This document shows positions 1 to 5,159 of a stretch of DNA of 5,159 bases, piece by piece. The notes below the pieces were generated by a model. That model worked only from the letters and a program-made list of their open reading frames with translations. It ran no database searches and was not told where the DNA came from. A program made the translations under genes and the position numbers. Source of the stretch: Acidobacteriota bacterium (GTDB taxonomy: Bacteria > Actinomycetota > Acidimicrobiia > Spongiisociales > UBA5794); NCBI GenBank assembly GCA_004356175.1, contig SMXV01000019.1:1-5159 (forward strand), written 5' to 3'. Within the stretch, counting starts at the first letter, position 1. Each line of letters opens with the position of its first letter.

Positions 1-115
1 ACCTCGATACCGACGTGGTGACTTCTGCCGAAAAGTCTGCAATAAACGAGCCTATAGGGTCCTCGCGTCGGAAGTGGACACGAAGTTGCTGGCCGCGCAG
101 TCTGCTCCACAACAC
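1..115 (-). CDS. Possible start of an unrecognised minus-strand gene running off the left edge
   Basis: A frame beginning with GTG at 113-115 (or TTG at 110-112) stays open for 38 codons to the window edge. It would encode a product starting roughly M-L-W-S-R-L-R-G-Q-Q-L-R-V-H-F and containing EDPIGSFIADFSAEV. I do not recognise a family. In favour: it is collinear with all other genes, begins about 115 bases after the aminopeptidase stop, and a promoter candidate lies upstream. Against: it is short, has no ATG and only an AGAGAG-like purine stretch as ribosome binding site, and other frames here are also open, including a + strand frame from 2 to 304. The region 1-229 may instead be wholly intergenic. 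Confidence 0.22.
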   Translation of the reverse strand, partial: MLWSRLRGQQLRVHFRREDPIGSFIADFSAEVTTSVSR

Positions 116-190
116 TCTCTCTGGGCGCGTCCGCTTCTTTCAGTTGCTCCTGGCAACGTCGACCAGACGGCTTCGATTGTGCACATCCCA

Positions 191-219
191 GTGATACCGA
201 TCGGGGACAGACGAGTCAA
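191..219 (-). promoter_or_regulatory. Possible sigma70-like promoter downstream of the aminopeptidase
   Basis: On the minus strand TTGACT (214-219) and TATCAC (191-196) are separated by 17 bases. This is a five of six match to the -35 consensus and four of six to the -10 consensus at optimal spacing. It lies just after the aminopeptidase stop codon and points toward the left edge, where a short open frame begins at about 115. Such matches do occur by chance, so this is a candidate only. Confidence 0.33.
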
Positions 220-229
220 CACACGCGAG

Positions 230-2740
230 CTACGTGGTGAAACGTTGCAGTTCGATGCCGAGGCGCGCGGCTTCGCGGTCGCGCAGGGCGACGCGGACAG
301 ATAGTTGTTCCATTTTTTGGGCAACGTGTTTCTCGCCACTGGCGATGGGGTGCGTCTCAAGCCAGGCAATGATGTCCGCGGCCACTTCAGGTTCTGAGCG
401 ATGCTGAACAAGGTCGAGCATTCGTCGTGCGTTCAGAATCGGCATGGCCGAGAGGGTGGCATCCCAGTTCTCTTTCATGAGTCCCCACACATGAGCACCC
501 GTTTCCTTGTTTCCAAGCAGAAGAGCAACAACCCAGAAGGTGTCCTGTGACCGAATCGAACCGTCAAGCACCATTGTGAACATGCGGTCGGCCGCTGCAG
601 TATCTGGCCCAAGAGTCGCCGCCCGCAGGTACTTGATTTTGGTTTGTGGATCAGTTGCACTCTCCGATATTGCGAGCAGGCGATCGAGATCGTCGATCGT
701 TCCATTCCCTGCAACGACTCCGAGGACCGCATCCGCCACCTCAGGGTCAAGCTCGTCGCGCGAGTCGAACGCCTGCCGGGCCCATTCGATTGTCTCTGGA
801 TCGTTGCCAAGTGTCCCGAGAGTTTTGAGCAGCAAACCGCGCAACGCCTTTGTACGATCTGAGTCTCCTTCCCTGACGTCCCTACCGAGCTCGGATGATT
901 TGGCGCGAACGAGACCAACAACGAACGACTCCATTGTGCCCTTGTCATTTGATGAAATAATCCGGGACAGATCAGCCAGCCCACCGAGCGCTGTTGCCCA
1001 GACATCGAGCTCGTCCTCATCAGTGATGCGAGATACAAGCGAGAGATACTCCCCCGCTGTCGCATCGCCAGAGAGCACGTTGGCGAACAAGTCAGCCACG
1101 ACCGAGAATCTCTCCAGCGCCGTGAGTTCGTCAAGGCGCGAGACGATGTCCTCGAACAACGCATCCTCGTAGATGACCCGGTAGAAACCCTCACCGCCCG
1201 CATTTACAACAAGACCGTTGCCCGCTTCGATGGTCGCTGGATCGGCCCCGAGGACAATCTGTCCGGTTTTCCCGCCTGAGCGATAGAGCACGGGGACGTG
1301 CCATGTCCTTCCTCCACCGCCGAGGTACTGAAACTGCTTCTGGTTGAGTTCATATCCCGCGGCTACACGGGCAACTAAGACACTCGGGAATCCGCCCTGA
1401 AAGATCCAACTGTTCATAATCTCACCGACCGGTTCCCCTGATTCGGCTTCAAGAGCGGCCCACAGATCGGGTGTATCAGTATTCGAGTAGGCATGAGTTT
1501 TGAGATACCTCGTCACGCCGGCACGGAAGGTGTCCTCGCCGAGGTACTGCTCAAGCATGCGCAACACCGCAGAACCCTTCTGGTAGGTGAGCACATCAAA
1601 CATGGCGTTTGCGTCCTCGGGCGACGTCACCTCGACCACGACCGGTCGCGTTGCGCTTAGCGCGTCCGTCTCCTGGCTGAGTCCTCTGAACTGGGCGAAA
1701 GCCAGCCAGCGCTTCCATCCAGGCCTGTACGCATCTACGCAAAGCATTTCAGCAAAGGTGGCGAAGGCTTCATTGAGCCAGATCCCATTCCACCATTTCA
1801 TCGTTACGAGATCGCCGAACCACATGTGTGCAATCTCGTGGGCAATGACGTCTGCCACCCGCTGCGTCTCCGCCTGGGTCGCTTTGTCGCCGTCAAGCAG
1901 CAGAGCGCTCTCCCTATAGGTAATGCAGCCGAGGTTCTCCATCGCGCCAAAGGAGAAGTCCGGTATTGCGACCATGTCAAGCTTGTCGCCAGGGTAGGGG
2001 ATGTCGTAGTACTCGGAGAAGAACCTCAGAGAGTGGGCACCCATGTCGAGCGCAAATGCTGTCAGATGCATGTTGCCCGGCGGCGCGATAATCCGCAGAG
2101 CCGTGCCGTCGACGTCTACGGGCTCGGTCGCTTCAAGGTCTCCAACGATGAACGCGACGAGGTACGTGGACATCTTCATGGTCTTGGCAAAGCTGACTCG
2201 GATTTTTCCCGAGTCAAGCGTCTCGCGCGAGATCTCGGAAGCATTGGACACAGCCATCAGACCATCCTCAATTACAAGTCGAACTGAGTACGTCGCCTTG
2301 AAGTCTGGCTGATCCCAGCAGGGGAATGCACGTCGAGCATCAGTCGCCTCGAACTGCGACGACGCAATTGTCCTTTCGGTGCCATCGTCAGTGGTGTACA
2401 CCGAGCGGTAGAAACCGCGAAGATCATCATTGAGGAGTCCCGCGAATCGGATCTCGATGCGTGCGGCGCCAACAGGAAGCTCGCTGTCGAGACTGAGCGT
2501 TGCGCGCTCTCGTTCCTCGTCCCGCGTCACAGACACAATATGAACCACACCGTCGGCGGACACAGTCGCAGTCTGCAGGTCCAGTTCAATTGAGTTGAGA
2601 ACTATCTGAGAAGTCGGTTCGGCTATCTCGACATCGATGCCAACGCTGCCAGAAAACACCGCTGCCTCAAGATCTGGCTCAATTTCAATGTCATAGTGAC
2701 TCGGAACAACGACCCGATCCAAGCGATAGTCGCCGTGCAT
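230..2740 (-). CDS. pepN: M1-family zinc aminopeptidase (aminopeptidase N / puromycin-sensitive type)
   Basis: The product has 836 residues and removes N-terminal residues from peptides, probably in the cytoplasm because no signal peptide is seen. Domain I (about 1-195) is beta-rich and contains the family block SSQFEATDARRAFPCWDQP (127-145). The catalytic domain (about 196-450) has the exopeptidase motif GAMEN at 265-269, the zinc motif HEIAH at 301-305 with His301, Glu302 and His305, the third ligand Glu324 in NEAFA, and the transition-state Tyr386 in TYQKG. A small beta domain follows (about 451-510), then an ERAP1-type helical C-terminal domain (about 510-826, beginning VVNAGGEGFYRV). Length and domain order match complete family members, and no catalytic residue is missing. 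I chose ATG 2738-2740 because family homology starts at once (YRLDRVVVPSHYDIEI) and AAGGGAG lies 9 bases upstream. A longer frame to 2884 (GTG) would only read the intergenic gap. The gene is 188 bases downstream of ccmG and probably not functionally linked to it. Substrate preference cannot be told from the sequence. Confidence 0.95.
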   Translation of the reverse strand: MHGDYRLDRVVVPSHYDIEIEPDLEAAVFSGSVGIDVEIAEPTSQIVLNSIELDLQTATVSADGVVHIVSVTRDEERERATLSLDSELPVGAARIEIRFAGLLNDDLRGFYRSVYTTDDGTERTIASSQFEATDARRAFPCWDQPDFKATYSVRLVIEDGLMAVSNASEISRETLDSGKIRVSFAKTMKMSTYLVAFIVGDLEATEPVDVDGTALRIIAPPGNMHLTAFALDMGAHSLRFFSEYYDIPYPGDKLDMVAIPDFSFGAMENLGCITYRESALLLDGDKATQAETQRVADVIAHEIAHMWFGDLVTMKWWNGIWLNEAFATFAEMLCVDAYRPGWKRWLAFAQFRGLSQETDALSATRPVVVEVTSPEDANAMFDVLTYQKGSAVLRMLEQYLGEDTFRAGVTRYLKTHAYSNTDTPDLWAALEAESGEPVGEIMNSWIFQGGFPSVLVARVAAGYELNQKQFQYLGGGGRTWHVPVLYRSGGKTGQIVLGADPATIEAGNGLVVNAGGEGFYRVIYEDALFEDIVSRLDELTALERFSVVADLFANVLSGDATAGEYLSLVSRITDEDELDVWATALGGLADLSRIISSNDKGTMESFVVGLVRAKSSELGRDVREGDSDRTKALRGLLLKTLGTLGNDPETIEWARQAFDSRDELDPEVADAVLGVVAGNGTIDDLDRLLAISESATDPQTKIKYLRAATLGPDTAAADRMFTMVLDGSIRSQDTFWVVALLLGNKETGAHVWGLMKENWDATLSAMPILNARRMLDLVQHRSEPEVAADIIAWLETHPIASGEKHVAQKMEQLSVRVALRDREAARLGIELQRFTT

Positions 2741-2747
2741 GGATGTT

Positions 2748-2756
2748 CTCTCCCTT
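2748..2756 (-). promoter_or_regulatory. Ribosome binding site of the M1 aminopeptidase
   Basis: On the minus strand the sequence AAGGGAGAG precedes the ATG at 2740 by 7-9 bases, depending on the alignment to the anti-Shine-Dalgarno sequence. It decides the start: the alternative upstream GTG at 2882-2884 has no such element, and the 48 extra residues from there do not resemble the family. Confidence 0.7.
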
Positions 2757-2803
2757 GGTGACCGAGCGACGGAGGTTAGGACGACGGGAATCGGAAGATC
2801 AGA

Positions 2804-2821
2804 AAACCGGAGGACCGGTCT
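2804..2821 (-). terminator. Weak hairpin with T-rich tail, possible end of the ccm transcript
   Basis: On the minus strand ACCGG, loop TCCT and CCGGT form a perfect 5-bp stem (2806-2819). It can be extended by a G-U and an A-U pair to about 7 bp (2804-2821), and the right arm runs into TTTTCT. This resembles a short intrinsic terminator about 110 bases after the ccmG stop. The stem is short and the T-run is interrupted by C, so it may be leaky or have another role. No better terminator is seen in the gap. Confidence 0.3.
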
Positions 2822-2824
2822 GTG

Positions 2825-2845
2825 GTAGGTAGTACGAAGTACGTA
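2825..2845. repeat. Second set of three tandem degenerate heptamers in the same gap
   Basis: Read on the + strand, the units are GTAGGTA, GTACGAA and GTACGTA, contiguous and 21 bases in total. Each begins with GTA, and the last two share six of seven bases. Because GTAC is self-complementary, the array can also be read as small nested inverted repeats. It lies between the ccmG end and the aminopeptidase start and has a different unit sequence from the array at 2905-2925. Confidence 0.5.
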
Positions 2846-2904
2846 CAGGGACCGAAATATCGGGAGACTGTTCTGACTGAACACTGAAAACCGTTGAGAA
2901 CCCC

Positions 2905-2925
2905 ACGTCTGACATCTGACATCTC
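2905..2925. repeat. Three tandem degenerate heptamers just after ccmG
   Basis: Read on the + strand, three 7-base units follow one another without spacing: ACGTCTG, ACATCTG, ACATCTC. The second unit differs from the first and from the third by a single base each. The array starts 4 bases beyond the ccmG stop codon (minus-strand direction) and is non-coding. Its function is unknown; it looks like a short tandem repeat that could vary in copy number. Confidence 0.55.
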
Positions 2926-2928
2926 TCC

Positions 2929-3534
2929 CTACCGATTTTCCACCTCGCCGGTCTCTATCTCTCCGACGGCGTTCCCGAGAAGAATCTGGTCGATGGTTGC
3001 GGAGAGCAACGCGTAGGTCAAGGGTCCGGAGACCTTGCCGACGACGATGCCGTCGCGGTCGATGAAGAATGTCTCGGGAAGGCCGAGTACTCCATACCCG
3101 AATGCGGTTCGTGAGTCGTTGTCGACGGTGTACACGGTGACCGAGCTCCGCCCCAGCTCGTCAAGGAACGCCTCTGCATTGCCAGGCGAATCCTGATAAT
3201 TGACAGCGATGAAGGTCACGCCGAAAGTCTCGTACGCGGAAGCGCCCTGCAGCAGCGCTGCATGTTCGGTCCGACAGCCAAGACACCATGACGCCCAGAA
3301 GTTGACAATGCGAACGTCACCCTCGAAATCGGATATGTTGACGGTACCCGAAATATCCATCTGCTCAATGTCGGTCGTCGGTGCGGACTTCCCAACGAGC
3401 GGCGAAGACGAGATGCTCGGATCCATTCCGAGCCTCGAAGCAAAGACGACGGCTAGAGCGAAAAAGACAACACCAACGCCAATCGCGACCCAGACCATTC
3501 TTGATGTTCGGGTCTCAGCTGTTCCTTCTGTCAT
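2929..3534 (-). CDS. ccmG: Membrane-anchored thioredoxin-like protein, CcmG/ResA/DsbE type
   Basis: The product has 201 residues. It has an N-terminal membrane anchor (about 13-32) followed by a thioredoxin-fold domain (about 45-185) facing the periplasmic side. Visible features are the SPLVGKSAP entry segment (44-52), the strand and active site IVNFWASWCLGCRTE with Cys84 and Cys87 and the usual following Glu90, and the cis-proline loop GVLGLPETFFID with Pro153. The GLPETFFID-(x)-DG-IV pattern is diagnostic for the CcmG/ResA/TlpA branch. The expected role is to reduce the disulfide of apocytochrome c CxxCH, or of CcmH, using electrons from CcdA/DsbD. No such partner is in the window. The middle pair Leu-Gly differs from the usual x-Pro of this family. 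The ATG at 3532-3534 overlaps the ccmI-like TGA by 4 bases and has a strong GGAGGG at 3538-3543 with a rather short 3-base spacer. It is the last gene of the ccm unit here. A ResA name would fit equally well; the CcmH/CcmF neighbours favour ccmG. Confidence 0.87.
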   Translation of the reverse strand: MTEGTAETRTSRMVWVAIGVGVVFFALAVVFASRLGMDPSISSSPLVGKSAPTTDIEQMDISGTVNISDFEGDVRIVNFWASWCLGCRTEHAALLQGASAYETFGVTFIAVNYQDSPGNAEAFLDELGRSSVTVYTVDNDSRTAFGYGVLGLPETFFIDRDGIVVGKVSGPLTYALLSATIDQILLGNAVGEIETGEVENR

Positions 3535-4304
3535 GAGCCCTCCATGTCGCGAAGGAGTGACTCTGCAAGCTCCCTCACATCGTCTGGCACTCCTTCGGTT
3601 CCGACAACAGCGACCAGCGCCACAGCGGCTTCGTCAAAGTTGCCAAGCGCGTACTGGATGTTGCCGAGGAACCACGTCGCTGTGATTGACCCCGGCGCAC
3701 GTTCAAGCGAGGCCTCGACGTATCCAAGGGCTACGTCAGGACGACCAGAGACGTAGGTCATCCAACCAACATTCGCCAAGGCCTCCGGGTCTTTCTCGAT
3801 CTCGAGTATCACGAAGTAGTGGCGAAGCGCGTTCTCGAAGTCGCCCCCCTCAAAGTATCGGCGCGCAAGAGCGAGACGCATCCCGACTACCTCGGGGTTC
3901 TCAGCAACCACCGACTCCATCTGTTCGTTGGATACACCAGAGAGGTCAACGGTTCCCTGTCCGGTCACCACGTCACTGGCAAGACCCTGGACACCTGAGG
4001 TCGTGGAGCCGGAGAGGGCGTTGACCGCAGAGATTGCAATGATCACAACTGCCACCAACACGACCGAGATTCCCGCAACCGCTCTGCGGTCAAGCCTTCG
4101 AATACCAGTGCGTGTCTCATGCTCTTGCGGCAGCACATCGTCATCTTCGCCAGCGACTGAGAGCAGGTCGTTGAGCTGACCCTCGTATCGGCTACGCAAC
4201 CTGGCGGCGGTGTCGGAATCAATCTCACCCGCCGCGACCTGAACGTCGAGGTCAGCGATGTCGCTCTCGATGATGCCGACTTGCTCCGTTGCACGTTCAT
4301 CCAT
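3531..4304 (-). CDS. ccmI: CcmI-like TPR protein of cytochrome c biogenesis
   Basis: The product has 257 residues. Residues 1-75 are a soluble, acidic, helix-prone segment. Its sequence around 12-45 (ESDIADLDVQVAAGEID followed by an ARLRSRYEGQ helix) resembles the cytoplasmic loop of CcmI proteins (L..DL..L..G.ID). One membrane helix follows at about 76-97. A linker leads to three TPR-like repeats at about 138-171, 172-205 and 206-237, recognised by the ALARRYFEGGDFENAL, VGWMTYVSGRPDVAL and LGNIQYALGNFDEAA patterns. CcmI chaperones apocytochrome c through its periplasmic TPR domain and delivers it to CcmF/CcmH. The start at 4304 gives a TGATG junction with ccmH, and a longer frame to 4406 would only re-read the ccmH end. 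No clear Shine-Dalgarno precedes the ATG, so translational coupling is likely. The protein lacks the first of the two membrane helices usual for CcmI, so the exact name is an inference. A more general TPR protein is the alternative, but position within the ccm genes favours CcmI. Confidence 0.8.
   Translation of the reverse strand: MDERATEQVGIIESDIADLDVQVAAGEIDSDTAARLRSRYEGQLNDLLSVAGEDDDVLPQEHETRTGIRRLDRRAVAGISVVLVAVVIIAISAVNALSGSTTSGVQGLASDVVTGQGTVDLSGVSNEQMESVVAENPEVVGMRLALARRYFEGGDFENALRHYFVILEIEKDPEALANVGWMTYVSGRPDVALGYVEASLERAPGSITATWFLGNIQYALGNFDEAAVALVAVVGTEGVPDDVRELAESLLRDMEGS
3538..3543 (-). promoter_or_regulatory. Ribosome binding site of ccmG inside the ccmI-like gene end
   Basis: GGAGGG on the minus strand lies within the last codons of the ccmI-like gene, 3 bases before the ccmG ATG. 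With the 4-base ATGA overlap this suggests that ccmG can be re-initiated efficiently by ribosomes finishing the TPR gene. It is the strongest Shine-Dalgarno match of the ccm genes visible here, although the spacer is shorter than the usual 5-9 bases. Confidence 0.6.
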
Positions 4305-4717
4305 CAGGTTCTCGCAGCGGCCGACGTTTTGCGTTTCAATGCCACCAGCACGGCGCCGCCGACGCCGAGGGCCACGATCGGAACGACCCAGAGCGCCGCC
4401 GTCCACGGAGACTTTGAGTTGTCAAGAATGTAGGACTGTCCGAAGTTCGCCACGAACTCGGCAATGATCTCCTCGTCGGTTGCTCCTGCTTCTACTCGTT
4501 CAGCGATCAGCTCCCGATAATCCCGTGCAACGCCGGATTGAGAATCCGCAAGAGACTCTCCGCTACAGAATGGGCATTTGATGGACGCTGAGAGCGCCGC
4601 GACCCGATCATCCGCAGTCGGTTCCTGCGCCGAGGTGAAGGACACCCCGACAATAATGATGCCGAGAGCGACGACAGATATGGCAATCGCAATCGCCGTC
4701 TTGAATCTTTCAGACAT
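4304..4717 (-). CDS. ccmH: Cytochrome c maturation protein CcmH (CycL/NrfF family)
   Basis: The product has 137 residues. It has an N-terminal signal-anchor helix (about 8-30), a small periplasmic helical domain, and a second membrane helix (about 106-126) with a basic tail (KRK). The signature of the family is at 46-60: IKCPFCSGESLADSQ, with the redox pair Cys48 and Cys51, followed by the conserved D-Y-R-E-L and a YGxxxL-like segment (FGQSYILDN). In System I, CcmH takes part in thiol exchange that keeps the apocytochrome CxxCH motif reduced, or presents it to CcmF. I chose the ATG at 4715-4717 because it is preceded by GGAG at 4724-4727 with a 6-base spacer, and because the signal-anchor helix then starts within ten residues. 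A longer in-frame start at 4792 would add 25 residues overlapping ccmF by 83 bases. The gene overlaps the ccmF end by 8 bases and its TGA shares one base with the ccmI-like ATG. The protein is short like NrfF/CycL and not fused to a TPR domain as in E. coli CcmH. Confidence 0.9.
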   Translation of the reverse strand: MSERFKTAIAIAISVVALGIIIVGVSFTSAQEPTADDRVAALSASIKCPFCSGESLADSQSGVARDYRELIAERVEAGATDEEIIAEFVANFGQSYILDNSKSPWTAALWVVPIVALGVGGAVLVALKRKTSAAART

Positions 4718-5159
4718 CCGCAGCTCCGGTGTCGTCAACCTTGTGATTCTCTGACGTTCGGCCAACCCTTCGAGGTTTCGCGCTGAGCGCAATCAGTCCA
4801 CCAAGAATCATCACCATGCCGCCAACCCACAACAGCCGCTGGAACGGGAATATGAACACATCAAGTTTGATCGTCGAAGTGGAGCCACCGAAAATGCTGA
4901 TGTACACGTCGTCGACAGCGCCGCTCCACACAGCTGGCGTGCCGATCGGTCGCACCGAGTTCGTATATACGTTGACCCTCGGCTCAAGGACGGCCTTCGT
5001 GGTCGAGCATGTTGGATCCTTGACCGCAACCACGACACCCTGTACGGTCCGGTTCGGCTCCGTTCGCGAGAAGGATCCGAGATACTCGACGCAATATCTG
5101 CCAACAACCGCTGTCTCGCCCTGTGAGAGGGACACTGTCTCGCGGATTGCGAGTCCCGA
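4710..5159 (-). CDS. ccmF: Cytochrome c maturation protein CcmF, C-terminal part (5' end outside window)
   Basis: The frame is open from the right edge to a TGA at 4710-4712 and gives the last 149 residues of a larger protein, since CcmF proteins usually have over 600 residues. CcmF is the multi-spanning haem lyase subunit that joins haem to apocytochrome c on the outer face of the cytoplasmic membrane. Visible here is the typical end of the family: a periplasmic stretch beginning ETVSLSQGE, then LEPRVNVYTNS and DDVYISIFG (matching the family pattern of a Pro/Arg/Tyr segment followed by D-[LV]-Y-[IV]-S), and a final membrane helix at about local residues 105-127 (PFQRLLWVGG...GGLIAL). A short polar cytoplasmic tail follows. 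The internal GTG at 5133-5135 is not a start, because coding continues upstream with conserved-looking sequence. The last 8 bases overlap ccmH. The haem-handling WWD region and histidine ligands lie outside the window and cannot be checked. Recognition of the family is confident from these motifs and from the neighbouring genes. Confidence 0.88.
   Translation of the reverse strand, partial: SGLAIRETVSLSQGETAVVGRYCVEYLGSFSRTEPNRTVQGVVVAVKDPTCSTTKAVLEPRVNVYTNSVRPIGTPAVWSGAVDDVYISIFGGSTSTIKLDVFIFPFQRLLWVGGMVMILGGLIALSAKPRRVGRTSENHKVDDTGAADV

Noticed and set aside
51..58. CCTATAGG palindrome, also present at 1913-1920
   Set aside because: One copy is inside the aminopeptidase coding region. Two copies of an 8-base palindrome in about 5 kb with no shared flanks are best explained by chance.
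143..157. GTTGC-5-GCAAC inverted repeat after the aminopeptidase stop, considered as a terminator
   Set aside because: The stem is only 5 bp and is followed by TGAAAGAAG on the minus strand, with no T-run, so it does not look like an intrinsic terminator.
2..304. + strand open frame at the left edge (possible end of a convergent gene)
   Set aside because: It would overlap the conserved-strand aminopeptidase end by 75 bases in antisense, its composition is not protein-like, and no start or family is visible. It cannot be fully excluded because the left context is missing.
507..1172. Long serine-rich + strand open frame opposite the aminopeptidase
   Set aside because: It is the antisense of the ERAP1-like C-terminal domain. 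It is low-complexity (Ser/Arg/Thr-rich), has no domain pattern, and the opposite strand is clearly coding.
475..1203. 242-residue minus-strand frame inside the aminopeptidase in another phase
   Set aside because: It lies wholly within a gene with confirmed M1 motifs. The product is Arg/Ser/Cys-rich with no recognisable domain, typical of an out-of-frame reading of GC-rich coding DNA.
2741..2884. 48-residue N-terminal extension of the aminopeptidase from a GTG at 2884
   Set aside because: It has no ribosome binding site, reads through the heptamer repeats, and does not resemble a signal peptide or M1 sequence. The ATG at 2740 has a good AAGGGAG and homology starts there.
4718..4792. 25-residue N-terminal extension of CcmH
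   Set aside because: It only re-reads the end of ccmF in another phase and would place a charged stretch before the signal-anchor. The ATG at 4717 has GGAG at 6 bases.

Overview
This window is a moderately GC-rich, densely packed bacterial chromosome segment in which every supportable gene lies on the minus strand. It reads right to left. First comes the 3' part of a System I cytochrome c maturation (Ccm) cluster: the end of ccmF, then ccmH, a ccmI-like TPR gene and a ccmG/resA-type thioredoxin gene. After a 188-base gap comes a full-length M1-family zinc aminopeptidase of the pepN/puromycin-sensitive type. The source is not named. The gene content and the soluble M1 enzyme with an ERAP1-like C-terminal domain would fit an actinobacterium, for example of the Acidimicrobiia type, or a neighbouring phylum such as Chloroflexota. 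This is a low-confidence guess made without any database search.

Right part (2929-5159): the four ccm genes form a tightly coupled unit. ccmF and ccmH overlap by 8 bases, ccmH and ccmI by 1 base (TGATG), and ccmI and ccmG by 4 bases (ATGA). Together they describe the late steps of haem attachment to c-type cytochromes outside the cytoplasmic membrane. CcmG and CcmH carry CxxC motifs and are expected to handle the thiols of the apocytochrome CxxCH motif. The CcmI-like protein offers a TPR platform for apocytochrome. CcmF is the membrane haem lyase component. The cluster probably continues beyond the right edge.

Middle (2741-2928): a non-coding gap that contains two separate sets of three tandem degenerate heptamers and a weak hairpin followed by T residues, which may end the ccm transcript. 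The aminopeptidase then has its own good ribosome binding site.

Left part (1-2740): the aminopeptidase gene runs from 2740 to 230 with all catalytic motifs intact. Downstream of it lie a plausible sigma70-like promoter and a short reading frame running off the left edge, which may be the start of the next minus-strand gene. This is weakly supported.

I see no mobile element, CRISPR array, tRNA or rRNA, and nothing that amounts to a new biological system. The window is mainly housekeeping. The points worth a second look are the heptamer repeats, the shortened CcmI topology, the Leu-Gly active site of CcmG, and the possible gene at the left edge.
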